64,000 bases of DNA from Whitmania pigra (Eukaryota; Annelida; Clitellata; Hirudinida; Haemopidae), in contig JAJTWR010000293.1 of assembly GCA_021613335.1 (NCBI GenBank), forward strand, positions 352,001 to 416,000, read 5' to 3'. Below the pieces are notes generated by a model, which was given only the letters and a program-made list of their open reading frames with translations, was not told where the DNA came from and made no database searches. A program made the translations under genes and the position numbers. Numbering within the stretch: position 1 is the stretch's first letter; each line of letters starts with the position of its first letter. Shown here piece by piece: positions 1-15,000 of the stretch.

Positions 1-230
1 TAGTATTGCTGATGCTTTTCTGGGGTCATTTATTAGTATTTACAATACTTATAATTTCTCATAAATGATGCCACTTGCATGAGGCAGTTTATGTAGAGCT
101 TCCAAACTGAAGCAGTTATGGTACACATGCAATATATAGAGATTCATTCTCAAGAATGCAACCCTTTAAACTGACTTTAGTCAAAACCTTTTTTTAATTC
201 TCTACTAACTGTTATAATTTTCATTTTTAG
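1..230 (+). other. Intron of the PRP4 kinase gene at the window edge
   Basis: This is AT-rich, with no open frame that continues the neighbouring exon. It ends in a pyrimidine-rich tract and an AG at 229-230, immediately before the first RS-rich coding exon. It is read as the 3' part of an intron whose upstream exon lies outside the window. Confidence 0.6.
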
Positions 231-3041
<2,811 letters not shown>

Positions 3042-3083
3042 TTTATCTAGGAAGTATATTATTCCACTGGGACATCTTCTTAT

Positions 3084-3350
3084 GGATAATTACAAACTAT
3101 AGCTCTTGCAAGTTGATGTTTAAGAATAAATTTTGGGGTGTCTTTGTTAAACAATGAAATAAATGGTTCTGAAAGTAACCAATTGTTGCCAAATGATCTT
3201 TGCAAACCTATATAATATTCCCCTGGATAATTACAAACTATAGCTCTTGCAGGTTGATGTTTTTCAATGAATTTTGGGGTGTGCTTGTTAAACGATGAAA
3301 TAAATGGTTCTGAAAATGACTTCGTTTGTTACCAAATGAGCTCTGCAAGC
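3084..3350 (+). repeat. Tandem ~140-bp duplication in the PRPF4B 3' flank, each copy with a poly(A) signal
   Basis: Copy 1 (3084-3223) and copy 2 (3224 to about 3350) begin with the same GGATAATTACAAACTATAGC and both contain GAAATAAATGGTTCTGAAA. Each copy therefore carries an AATAAA. They differ by scattered substitutions, so the duplication is not very recent. The two AATAAA motifs could give two PRPF4B 3' ends, the second close to the convergent TIMM8 gene. Confidence 0.75.
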
Positions 3351-3491
3351 CCGGATTCAGTGTCCTTCAGTTTAGCCTATTTCTAATTTCATTATGACAG
3401 TAATTGAAGTTTGAAACATGGTAGCCTCATCAAAATAAAAAATAACAAGCAGCTTTAAGCGGTAATAATTTTATTTTGTAAGATAAATTGT

Positions 3492-3734
3492 CTATCCTAG
3501 GCTCTTTTGAAGCATCTGCTGGAACCTTCCAGTAATGGCAAGAGAAACGTCAATAAATCTGTCCACACAATTTGTCAGGCAAGTCTCTGTTCTGCCATCC
3601 AACTTATCCTTGGGCTTATCGAGGCAAAGATCCCAGCACTGGTCAAATAATCTATGCGTCTGAGCTTGAAATTGAGCTTTCTGTTGCTCCATCGTTAAGA
3701 ATTCTTGAAGTTCTGGATCAATATCTTGTGACAT
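3492..3734 (-). CDS. TIMM8: Mitochondrial import inner membrane translocase subunit Tim8
   Basis: This is a small Tim chaperone of the mitochondrial intermembrane space. In the family it works as a hexamer with Tim13 to carry hydrophobic precursors to the inner membrane. The 80-residue frame is intact in one exon. The twin CX3C signature is Cys33-X3-Cys37 (CWDLC) and Cys52-X3-Cys56 (CLTNC), spaced by 14 residues. The stretch FDQCWDLCLDKP before GRTETCLTNCVDRFIDVS is typical of Tim8 (DDP1/TIMM8A) rather than Tim9, 10 or 13. The first ATG, at 3734, gives the usual Tim8 start (short polar segment, then LQEFL). A reverse-strand AATAAA at 3470-3475 is a plausible poly(A) signal. The gene is convergent with PRPF4B, with about 450 bp between stop codons. 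An unspliced single exon could suggest a retrocopy, but there are no disabling changes. Confidence 0.95.
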   Translation of the reverse strand: MSQDIDPELQEFLTMEQQKAQFQAQTHRLFDQCWDLCLDKPKDKLDGRTETCLTNCVDRFIDVSLAITGRFQQMLQKSLG

Positions 3735-4422
3735 CTTCTAAACTGCAATACAAATAAAATTTTAATGCAGTTGAGCCATAAAAATTCTTGTAATAAGACT
3801 GATCGTTATGCACGCAATAAGTAGCATATCACAATGTTTCACCAGCATTCTTTATATGTGGCAATTGATTACCATATCACTATAGTATATATGCATCCCA
3901 ATAAAATAGAGCTATTTTCATAAATCGTAGTGCTTTTATGTAAGCTTAGGTAACAAACTTATTCAATTTCGCATGTCGTCTAAAGCTCATTTCAAGCTAT
4001 TGTAAAAGATGTACCTCAAAGTTCACGACTTTCGAACAATGACAAACAGCAATCACGCTGAGCGAAAATAAGTATGAAGTAAATATTGCTAAATGTTTCA
4101 CAATTAATAACGTTCTGCATAGAGTATTAAATTGCATTTAGTTAAATTTAATTATTATGATTAATTTAATTAAGTGGTTATGAGTCTTGCTGGTTTCTTC
4201 TCCACTCTAACTCTGCTAGTGCTCTATTTGTAAATTGTTCACGAAAAATGAAATGGCATTTAAAAATGCGTTTTTATTGTAGCTATTTTTAAATTTAACA
4301 AATTCATTTATCAAAAATTATTTTATAGTAGTAGTTTAGAAATTGAATCATAAAATTGCTTCTGCTTCCAGGTATCCTTAGCAACTTGCTAAATAAATGA
4401 CAATGTTTACTTCTAACTCACG
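3735..4422. other. Intergenic region between TIMM8 and ARL13B (divergent promoters)
   Basis: These genes diverge, so this ~690-bp stretch should hold both promoters and 5' UTRs. It is AT-rich. I see no coding frame, tRNA or clear repeat, and no confident TATA box or other core motif. Confidence 0.5.
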
Positions 4423-5904
4423 ATGGGTAACTGTAAGTCCATTAAAGTTAGTGATTGCGGATTGCGAAGGTAAGAATTTGATTTGTTGTAGTCTGTTTCA
4501 AATTACATATGTTCGTTCATGTGTTGCCACATTTTTCAGAAAGATCACATTAGCCATATTCGGCCTCGATAATGCTGGAAAAACTCTTACTACAAAAGGT
4601 CTAACAGGAGGTAGATTAGAGCTTCGAAGTTTAATACAATTTTAAGATTCTACCACGAGCTGAAACATTGCTAGCTTCAAATTTGAACTCGACAATTGAA
4701 GACTTATAATCCCAACATTATAAATTTTGAATATTGATCTACCTTTACAGAAAAAACGGACATGGTTGCCCCGACAATAGGATTTTCCAATGTGTCTTTC
4801 AACTTCCAAAACAGCCAAATTGTTCTTTATGATCTTGGTGGAGGAGCCAACATAAGAAACATTTGGAAAAATTACTTTGCTGAAATCTATGGGCTAATTT
4901 ATGTTATTGATGCCAGCGACCTGCCCAGATTTCAAGAAAGTAAAAGGGAATTAATAAAGCTTGTTTCAAATGAGTTTGTTAAAGAGAAACCTTTATTGAT
5001 GTGAGCTGAGAAGGCAATTTTAAATAATAGATAATATAACTATGTTATATTTACTCAATCTTTTTTTTACAAATTATTCTATCTTTATTTAAATTATTCT
5101 GCCTCACATTATATTCCAGTAATTTTTTTTCTGAAGCACAGATTGGCAAACAAACAAGATTTAAAGGAAGCCTTGGATGAGACTGACATATACAACGAAT
5201 TGGATCTCGAAAATTTAGCCAATACATACAAAATCCCATGCATGTTGGTAAGTTATTACTATGACATTGTCGAGACACGCTGATAAATCATCAAGAAAAC
5301 ATATTACTTCCATTTATGTAAAAAAATGTTTATTGAAAATATTAAAATGAAAACAGCTCTAATCTTTATCATTGGCCTTCTCTATATAGAAGTGTTGCTC
5401 AGCTTTTGTGAGGAGCAACAGCCAGATGGACATCTCGATAAGGCAGGGTTTCGAATGGCTGATTCGAGCCATCGAAATGCAGTGGTCCACTTTGCACCAG
5501 AGGGTAACCAAGGATGTAGATGAAAAGATGAAACAGGAAGAACGAGAGAAGAAAGAAAGGATGGAAAGGGTACGGAAGAGCAGGGAACTGAGGTTGTATC
5601 ATTTAGTGCTGCTTTCCATGTTACGTTTTTAAACTCGGTCGTTCATGGTGAATGCTGTTTAAATAGTCATATTTTATGGAAAGCCGAAGGAATTATACGA
5701 GTGAGATTTTTTAAGGAAATATTTAAAAATTAAAATACAAGTATTTCAATGTTAAATGATTAGTTGAACAATAATAAATTATAATATAACAATTTCTTTT
5801 CAACCAGAGGTGAAAAGGACAATGATGAAGGCGAAGAAAGTGACAACAGGGACAATCAAGCTTTTGACAAAAAATATGATCCCTTCGTTCGGGTTGGAAG
5901 ATAG
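4423..5904 (+). CDS. ARL13B: ADP-ribosylation factor-like 13B, compact form (6 exons, 257 aa)
   Basis: This is a ciliary-membrane small GTPase; in animals ARL13B acts as the ARL3 exchange factor and in Joubert-syndrome ciliary signalling. Exons are 4423-4469, 4540-4610, 4751-5000, 5142-5247, 5390-5592 and 5808-5904 (258 codons including stop). The P-loop GLDNAGKT is at residues 24-31, APTIGF near 46-51, and NKQD at 126-129. The switch II motif DLGGG (67-71), where most Arfs have the catalytic Gln, is diagnostic of ARL13. After the G domain come CCSAF and a helix GFEWLIRAIEMQW. A Lys/Glu coiled coil (about 199-226) ends ERVRKSREL, as in ARL13B. The last exon is short and acidic and stops at FVRVGR. 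The usual long Pro-rich tail and the RVxP ciliary signal are absent. The start at 4423 gives MGNCKSIK, with a Gly2 and Cys4 that suit myristoylation/palmitoylation. An upstream ATG at 4397 is in another frame. The donor after exon 5 is GTTGTA. Confidence 0.9.
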
Positions 5905-7658
5905 CCTACGAAGTCTGTGATACTGCAATGAGGATAATGTTGATTTGAAAATGGTCATTTTGGTTTTTTGTATGATTGACTGAATTGTGACATATCTTCT
6001 TGCTTCATGAATTAAATGTTCATTAATACTAATCATTAGTGTTCATTATTCGTTATTATTTATCCGCTAATTAATAATTTATTTTTAACATCTATTATTG
6101 ATAAACATAATAATATCGTTATCATTATCGCCAACACCATCGTCATGATCATCATCGCCATCATCTTCATCATCATCATTATAGCTCTAAATCCATCTAT
6201 TGAATAAACCATGGGCAATGGATGTCACTGTAGGAGTGATTTTTAACTATTTATTTCCAAAAGTCAGAGGTCACTTGAAAGGCGAATGTCGTGAACCAGA
6301 TATTTGACCTTTTTGGGTCATTAATTTTGCCAACGATCGTTGAAACGATAATGTTTTCAAAACAACTTTTTTTTAAATAAAATATTGAGAATATGGGTAA
6401 TGACTTGGTAACAACATAACATAACAATTATTTGTAGTGGTTAAGAAAACTTGGATCTGCTTAATAACCAATCTTTTTAGTTCTAATAACCCAATTTACT
6501 AAAGTAAATCATAAATCATAATCTACCGTGTCCACATATATGATTTCTTTACCTAGTTTATTCCGTAAGGAAACCACCCTTGCGCTGAAACAATTATTTT
6601 TTAAGTTTAAGCACTTGAGTATAACGAACAAATAAATTAATGAATTGTGAACTATACAAGCAAGGTCGAAAACAATTTAACTGTGAGATATTTCGGCAGT
6701 GCATGCTGCAATCTGTCATGTCTAAAAAAAACCAAAACAAAAAAAACATCCCGCTTTCTGAAATATGAGAAGCTCCACGCCGTAGACAATACTGATGCTG
6801 TCCTGTAGTTTTTCTTTGTTTTCCCACTTACTATAGTATGCTCGTTTCGATAAACTGAGATAATTTTATCAGCCTACATGCACTAAATATCGACTTCAAA
6901 AGTCCACAAACATCTATAAACATCATTAAGCATCTATAAAATATCAAGAGGTAAATAACTTCCCCATCCCCTTCCAATTTTACCCACCCATTCGTGAGTT
7001 CCGAAGTATTTGCATGATCACACTCGACGTGTATCTGCCTCTTGGCACCAGAAGACATCCGTTTGATTGATTTAGTCTCCTCAGTAACTTGATGCAAAAT
7101 CCAGATCTTGTGTTCTCCTGTTACATCGGTCTCGAAGTGGGAGATAAATTCTCCTCGAGTTGAGAAATCTCTCCAATCTCGCATTCGTCCTCATCTTCAT
7201 TCCAAGTACATTGAGCGGATTTGCGTTTTGGGAGTCTCAATCCTAGGAATTACGAGGTAAACATTCCTTAGACTTACAATAATATGTTGATATTATTACT
7301 ATAAAATTACAATTTTATCGGGGTTTCCTTTAAGTTGGTATTTAACTTTTTGAACCTTGAGGTAATGGTTATAAGGTAACTAATAACTAATAAATCCTTT
7401 ATTATTCTGAGTAAGTTCAGTCTAACATGCGGACGTATTTCGACATATTTTTAACGAAAAAACAATTATGAAACAATTGAAAAACGATTATAGTTACAGT
7501 TTCCACGACTAATTTTTGCATGTCTGATCATTCAAGTTGAAAATCAATGTACTACAAACCTTGATAAAATGAAACAAAAAAAACCTGTTTCCGACTCAAA
7601 CATGTATTTTTTTATTTTTTACTAAATGAATTTATGAATCTCGAATTTATGTTCCTAG
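5905..7658. other. Intergenic/intronic stretch upstream of the Mox homeodomain exons
   Basis: It contains a degenerate ATC/CAT-rich microsatellite (about 6112-6186) and otherwise AT-rich sequence. I see no convincing exon. The 117-residue minus-strand frame at 6831-7184 has no recognisable domain. The missing 5' exon(s) of the Mox gene should lie here or nearby, but none could be identified. Confidence 0.4.
6112..6186. repeat. ATC/CAT-rich microsatellite
   Basis: An imperfect run of ATC/ATT/ACC triplets (for example CATCATCATCATTAT near its end) lies between ARL13B and the Mox gene. It is not in any frame of either gene. Confidence 0.6.
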
Positions 7659-8906
7659 AAAAGAAACCAACCCATGCAGACATCTGGGAATTACCGGGAA
7701 GTCCACCATCGATCAGAAGCGATAAACAATTCAACTGCTGCCTCCAATTCGAGCGACAACTTTAGCGATGATAACGACGATGCTAATGCAGCGTCTGATA
7801 ATTCAGGTGAGCAAACAGTTATGAATTTCTAAACTTTATTAATTTCGAAGCGGAAAACTTCATAACGTGCAAGATCCGACCACAAGAAAATTTTGAGAAA
7901 TAGTAAGAGTTGTAAAATTGGCCAACGACTAAGTCGATTTTTATTGAATCTGAAACTCCAATTCTTTTGCTAAGGTTAAAAATATTATTGAAAAGGGCCA
8001 TGTTTAAATCAGTAAGGTGCTTATAGTTTATGGAGAATAAGGTTGAAAAACTAAATTCATACATTTAAGGGAACAAAGTTATTCATTACACTAGCAAAAG
8101 CCAATTAGAATTTGCTTGACAGCCACGTTCAGCCTTGCTGAATTAAAAAACAACTTAATTTTCTGCAGACGACGGTAGGCAGAAAAAAGAGAGAACTTCT
8201 TTTACGAAAGCCCAACTTGAAGAATTGGAAAAAGACTTTCTACTTAACAGTTACTTGACGAGACTCCGCAGATACGAAATCGCCATTTCTCTGGATTTGA
8301 CAGAAAAGCAGGTCGTTTGGCGGCTTTCCAATCTATAAATGAAGTAAAAAGTTTACAAATATAATTCAATATCGGTGCCATCAGTTAATATGTCTTAATT
8401 CGGAAAGCCGCGCTCCCACGCTCCAAGCCCAAACAGGAGACTAGATAGAGTTCACTATTTAATGCGCTTCAAGATTGAAAGTTTTACGAAATTTCGAAAA
8501 ATTTTCTCGTATGATCTGTTATAACTGTTATCATATCTCCCATATGATCTTGTTACGAAACATGTAAACATAAAAAGAGATAACGGTGACTGTAACAGAA
8601 AGAACGTTTAAACAGGAAGCAATAATGATGACTCCTGAATTCAAGGATTGGATAAAAAAATAAGTTGTAAACTTTTTAAACTTAAACGGCTTAGAACATT
8701 ATATTATTTATTATTTCTGATCGATGACGAACTTCATCTAAACGTAATTTATAGATGTTAGTTAAACTTGAAAACTCTATTTTACAAAAAAAATTGTACT
8801 ATAAAACTAAATCTTACTAGAAGAATTCCAAACTGTTTACATTCTGCAGGTCAAGGTGTGGTTTCAGAACCGTCGAATGAAAATCAAAAGAGGCAAGGTC
8901 ATTTGA
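7659..8906 (+). CDS. MEOX: Mox/MEOX-family homeobox gene, homeodomain exons (5' end not found)
   Basis: This encodes a nuclear DNA-binding homeodomain factor; Mox genes pattern mesoderm in bilaterians. Three exons join in phase: 7659-7806, 8169-8311 and 8850-8906. Exon 1 encodes a Ser/Asn/Asp-rich linker. Exon 2 encodes the arm and helices 1-2, including [10 protein letters not shown] (homeodomain positions 4-13) and the Mox hallmark [12 protein letters not shown] followed by LDLTEKQ. Exon 3 encodes helix 3, [11 protein letters not shown], with W48, F49, Q50, N51 and R53 intact. The intron after Gln44 is a site used by Mox genes. Two oddities: position 56 is Ile where Mox proteins have Trp, and the protein stops two residues after homeodomain position 60. 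An in-frame ATG lies at 7674, giving 110 aa, but the acceptor at 7657-7658 suggests an upstream exon. AATAAA follows at 9010-9015. Family assignment rests on remembered sequence. Confidence 0.85.
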
Positions 8907-9550
8907 CCCAGAGGAAAAAAATATCCGAAAAGGAACGAAAGAAATTTGAGCCATTCGAACCCATACAAAATATTGACAAGTGAAATCAATTTCAAAATTT
9001 GACAATGTAAATAAAACAATTTTGATTTGAGGTTTTATTTTTTTTTCTTGTGAAAGAAATGCAAAACAGTTTCTAAATAAATCAGTGGAACAAACATTGT
9101 CCAAATTGATGTTTTGGACTCAACTTAAGCATATGAAATTTTTAAAACCACAGCACACAAAAAAATCTTGCACGCATTGATAAATTTTAATCGTTAATTA
9201 AACGCGATTATTACTTTAGAATAAGGCTCAATTGGTTGCGTTCCAGTACGTGACGGTAATGGTGCTATTATTCAAATTCCAACATTTCATGCAATTTTAA
9301 AGATACAGCTGAAAAATAACAAATAAAAGTGTAATTAAATATATTATAAATCACTTAATATATATAAGTTATAAAGTCAGTTTGATTTGTTTCCTCCGAA
9401 TAGAATTGTGGACACGGCATACCTTCAATTAATCAAATCATTACCACATGGCGATTTCCAATTCAATATTTCATTTCTTACTAAGTAATAAAATTAATTT
9501 ATCTTAAGAATTTAATTGAAATTTACATATTTAAAGATAAATATTTTAAC

Positions 9551-9751
9551 CAGGTGTATGAAGAATATTTTAAATCAAGAGAAAAATATAAAGTATGCAG
9601 TGCATTATATTATGCGCTGAAGCTGCTTAAAGTGGCCCTCGATGGCAAAAATTCGTTTGAGTTCCCAGAAGCTGTGAAAGAATGTCTCAACAAGAACAAT
9701 TTCCTCCCAAAAGTTCAGCATTTTAATGAATATTATGAACAACATAATTGA
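9551..9751 (+). CDS. Unrecognised possible terminal exon
   Basis: A CAG acceptor precedes a 66-codon open frame that ends in TGA. The peptide is charged and helical-looking (YYALKLLKVALDG, then FPEAVKECLNKNNFLPK and EYYEQHN at the end). Its codon use looks coding and it is more ordered than the surrounding AT-rich sequence. I do not recognise the family. No partner exon could be joined upstream, and the Mox gene ends about 650 bp earlier. It may be the last exon of a gene with distant upstream exons, or a decaying fragment. Confidence 0.3.
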   Translation, partial: QVYEEYFKSREKYKVCSALYYALKLLKVALDGKNSFEFPEAVKECLNKNNFLPKVQHFNEYYEQHN

Positions 9752-12003
9752 TAAACATGCGACAGTTTAATATCGCTGGAGTAAAAAATGAAGAAAAAAA
9801 TGAAGAAGAAAAAATTCAACTATTGAAGGATTTTCTCATTGGAGTCACATTTCCGGTGATATATTTAGAACGTTTAAAATACTGATATTTTTAGTACCGT
9901 TAGAAATCCTGACCCAATTACTCAAAATACCGATTAACGTTTATTTAAAGTAATGTCATTAATCATTGACATTTAAATGTATTCAACGATAAAAAAATTT
10001 CATGTTTATATTTCCGTAGGATCAATTTAATGATAATAATAATGATGATAATGTTAATTATTATGTGCTGATAATGTAAAGTAGCACTACCCATTTTACT
10101 AGAACAAAATTACCAGATCATTATAACAACTGCATTGCATTGTGGTTTTCGTAGTCTCTAGAAGATGGTGAAGGGCTGCTGAATTTTGATGATCCAAATA
10201 CTCAAAGAACGATGGAATGATGTTCTTATTATGTGGACATACATGGAGAAAGCATCTCTATCCTACTTCAGGTTCGAGATACATTACTTTGGCATATTTG
10301 CAAATAAAAATAAAATCGACTGGTTTCTAACTGCAGAAACGTGGATATTGAAATTCTGATGACGAATCCGATTACATCATAGTAAGATTTCTGTTCTACA
10401 ATGATTTCGTGAAGAAATCCAGGTGTTGAACATTTTACACACCACATCCATGATGAGCCAAGAACTAATTCAAGTTGGTTGAGTGTTTATGATGGAAAGA
10501 CAAACTTTGCATACCTGTTGATTGTTGTTATTCAATTTAGAGTAATGGTGATGTCATTGGCTATGATAATAAAGCATTCAGAGAAGCTGACAGTAATCTG
10601 AAATGTTTTTTTCTTCGCGCTCTTCAATGCCCGACCAAACGTGAGTACATACCATGGGTTATCGAAATTCATTTGAAGAAATGGTGAGAATTGTTATGAA
10701 ATGTCTAACTTAGTTTACATATAAATTGTGGCATTTATTTCACGTTATTTTGACTCTCGATTTTGTATTTAAGTCCGTTCATGATCATTCCGAAACGACA
10801 TGCATATTTGATGAGTGATTTGCTCAAAATGTTGAAAGGTGAAAAGATTGACGAGGTGATTAATTACATTTCGAGCATTTATAAAATAAATATAGACTCT
10901 AGTAAACTCATTGCATCATTATGCAACAATAACAACATAATACATTATATCTTTATTTGTTTTTTTCTTTAATTAGATTTCGTAATTTCAGATTGTGGAA
11001 GAAAAACTCTTATTCGCTTTTCATATCTTGCCAAGACGAGAGGAATAATTGCGTTTAAGGAACTCTTAAGATTAAATTCATATTTTCTTGTTTGTAATTT
11101 GCATACTAATTTGTGACAGCAGTTGTGGAATGAATGTTAAGTAGCAAAGATAGTAGGCTGTAATTTGCTGCTCATCTTGTTACAGATCTCACCATCGAAC
11201 AAACCTCCTCCATTATATCTATGCAATAGTGGGAGTCTTTTAACAACACTAATCATCCGCATGGAACTCAACTTGTTAATTGAAAGAAATGAACATGTAC
11301 CGGGGTTTAGCGAGTTGGTTCAATCAATTCTCTTCTGTCTCTGTTGACAAGCATTAGTTTGTTTTTGTTGGAGAGTTATATCTTATATCTGTCGAAATGG
11401 ACAACTTTTGTAAAACTTTCTAGGGTTTGTGAATGATGGTTGTATCGAAATAGCCACCGAAGCATAATCGAGGACGCGTTGAGAAAGTACAGAACGCGGA
11501 TTTGCCGCATCCGTATTGAGGCTTGCCCTCGGTTTAGGCCCCTAACCCACATTTTAAGTTTTAGCGTACACCCACAACCCACAACCGTTTGACAATTCTT
11601 TCAGCACAATTTACTCGTATCCCTGGAGCCTATAACGAGGTTGCTAGGCCTTTTGCAGAAGCGTATTCCACGGGTCTTTACCAATTTAGCCAGCGTGGCG
11701 AAAGCAGCGAGCATCGCCATTTCAGCCAGTGTCTCGAGAATTGTTTCAGACTCGAATGACTTCATTCAAACATGCAAAATGACTCTTAGCAAAAGGGCGT
11801 TTTGTTTCTCATTTTTCACCAATATTTAGATTTTGGAAAAAACACCACACTAAATCAAATCACTTTTAGCTGTAAATGGAGGTATGGGCTTCTTCATTTA
11901 GTGTTTAATGGAATTAACTGAAATAAAAATTATTCAGTGACCAAATAATTAGTTGATTCAGGCAAAATGCCCTCCTGAATCTGATCTGAAAGGCCAGACA
12001 TTC
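9752..12003. other. Low-information stretch with possible gene fragments
   Basis: Several short frames look part-coding but cannot be joined. They are 9757-9891 (44 codons, Lys/Glu-rich), 10763-10972 (after an AAG/TCC acceptor-like site at the PFMIIPKRHAYL peptide) and 11165-11347. None has a recognised domain and stops interrupt every longer join. This could be a decayed gene or chance open frame. The 3' UTR of the minus-strand RFC4 gene should occupy the right end. Confidence 0.3.
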
Positions 12004-15000
12004 TCAGGGACAAGAGGTCATGGCCTGCATGACTGAAGTGCAAAGGTCAAGAAGCTGGAGTTCTTCATCGGCCCCGTCAAGAAGGCACTTGTCAACAACC
12101 TGCAGACATCAATTAAAAAAAAAAACATTGCAGACATATTAGCTGAGGGACCATTTTGAATTTGATTAAATATTTAACTGCAAGCATTATTTAATACTGC
12201 CGAGTGTCATATATAAAAAACAATCTAACCAAAAATATCACGATTGGGTAATAGCAGAGGCACACTTTTAAACACTTACGCTGATCTTCTCACAGATCAT
12301 AGACTTTTGAATGTCGCCGAAGTCGTCAGTTGCGACAAAAATGTCGTGGAGCTGAAACAAGCACTGGAGGACGGAGTGTCCGTCAAGAATAAATTCCTGA
12401 AGTAATTAACCATTTTCACCGATCGAATACGTGATGAGCTTACGATGCAAGATCAATTATTATTGTCAATGCACCTGGTAAATTGACACTAAAACAACTT
12501 TGTTAATAAATAAACTGCCAAGTGTGATTATCGATCCACAAATTTTTTAACATGTTATTTCAAATGTTTGTAAAAGCAATGAAAATGTTAAGACATCTTG
12601 TAGAAGCTCATAGCTAAAACTCCATGCTGCAGGCAATAAAAATGAAATAACAATAATCATTTAATCATCATAATTAGCAGGAGTCCAATGCAAAGAGAAA
12701 TGAGACAGTTAGGATACCTTGACTTTTGCCTCAATTGCAGCCATGGAACCAGTCCTGCATGCAGAAAGCAGGTCTTTAATTACCTTGTCCTGGATTATCT
12801 GAAGGAAGTTTAAAAGCAAACTGACTTAAAATGTGATGACAACTAATGCTATCAGTTGCTCCATTAATTTAATAATTAATTAATCCATTTATTATTATTA
12901 TTATGCTAGATCTAAATAATAATGATGCCATTTACAATTTAAATTACATATTATTACAATATGCATAACTAAAACAAGATACATTTTTCAAATCTTGTCA
13001 TTCCTTGGCCATTAAATGTGCCACAATTATTGACAACAATTAACTATCACATAATCTTTTGAGATCAATAATTACTCAAAGAACAGAGCTGCTAAACATC
13101 GTGCAGTGTTAACAAACTAATGTTATTAACATTCACTATCGCCATAACATCAACTGTACCCATAGAAAATAGAGACGACTCACCCCAGATATCTCGATGA
13201 CGTCAGAACAGGAGACTTCTTCATCCTCCTTGATCCTAGCCACGGTCTGAAGGGTAGTGACGGCTTTTCTCATGTCGCCGTCCGAGACATCGATGAGAGT
13301 CCTGAGAGCCTTGAAAAGGTTGAAAATACTTCAGCTGTTCAAACATTCTTAAGAACTAATTCACGATCGGCCACTAAATTAACTGAGCAATCATTGATGT
13401 TTGTGATTCAATCATGTCTTTTACATCAATCATTAAGTGACAAGTAGTTTGAACCCATGTTAACAAATAACCAACCACATACAAAATAGGGGCCAATAGC
13501 ACTTAAATCCTTGGAATACCTCTTTCTCAATGGCCAGTTGCTCAGCCCTGCAGATGTCACTCAGCTTTTCCTCGAGGACGGCTTGTGGGAGGGACTTGAA
13601 CCTGAACTTGGCGCACCTTGAGGTGATCGGTTCGATGATTCGGCTGATGTAATTGCAGATAAGACAGAATCTTGTTGTCTTTGATTCCTTCTCCATGACC
13701 CTTCTTAGTGCTGCCTGGATAAAGAATATATATGGATATATGATAATGGAAAAAAAATATATTTAGATATATGATAATGGATAAAGAATATATATGGATA
13801 TATGATAATGGAAAAAAATATATTTGGATATATAGTAACGGATAAAGAATATGTATGAATATATTTGATAATGTACAATATTACAAAATGTGATGATAAA
13901 CATCATTATGTTATATGTATATAGCAAATGTGCAATGACCAAATGCTTTGTAAGAAGAGGTTTCTCAAAATCAAGTTCTTTAAAACTAATTAATCCACTA
14001 ATGCCACTTGAAAAACATTTAATTATTCATTCACTAAATGCAGCAAAAGAAAGGCATTTACATACTTAGATTACATATTTACATTCATAGTAACAGGTAC
14101 CTAAACAACAAACACTAATATAATTGACAAAGCTTAATAAATCCAAGTAAATAATTAATGGCCTCTTAGCCAATTTCAAACATCCCAGTGTGTTTGTTAG
14201 AATAAATCAAATCATCTGTTCACCTGAGCAGCATTCGTCATGGAGTCAGCTTCATCAAGGATGACTAACTTGAGAGTTGGACAAGACTTTCCCCTAGAAA
14301 ATAGACGATGGCAGTTATTTTAAGAGATGTTATTTTTACAGAGCTGCTAAACATCAATATTAAAACTTAATTAAAAAAAAACAAAAATCAAATAAAAAAA
14401 ATTAAGGAGGAAATTGATGCAATGTTTGTGGAGTGCTCAGAAATTTTCGATAGACAAGTGGTTGTGGATTCATTTAAAATAATCAGGCTTTTAATAAAGT
14501 GGGATTTCAAATAGATTACTCAAGTGACCTATTACTTTAACTAGCCACAAGCACTCAAAACATTGCTTTGTCAGAAATAGCGGCAGTTGCAAGATTGCAA
14601 TAATATATACAGACAGCAACTAAGGAAATATTTATGATCAATTATTTATGAGCAGAATGTTTGAAATCATTCAGTAGAAAAACCAACTCGGGAGTGACAC
14701 CAGAAACTGCAAACTGTGAGAAAGTTTTGACTTTTTCTCTGATTACCGAAATGCCTCTCTCATCTGAAGCATTCAATTCCAGCACCCTATCTCTGAAGAG
14801 GTTCCTGCAATTAATTGTTCAGTAACTCTGTGAACAAAATATATTTATTTAATCAAGATTTTTTATAGATAGTTATATTATGATCAATCTCTTAATTTAT
14901 ATTCTAAATCAACTTATCTGATGAACAGTATTAACACTATAAAGAATAATCTAGTATGAAAAAGCATCTCACCCAAATAGATCTCGGGCCATGGCCAAGA

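Noticed and set aside
7112..7235. Minus-strand acidic frame after a CCTAG acceptor-like site (WNEDEDECEIGEIS), a possible last exon
   Set aside because: No upstream partner exon on the minus strand and no family match; it overlaps the region where the plus-strand Mox gene should have its 5' part. Left as chance open frame.
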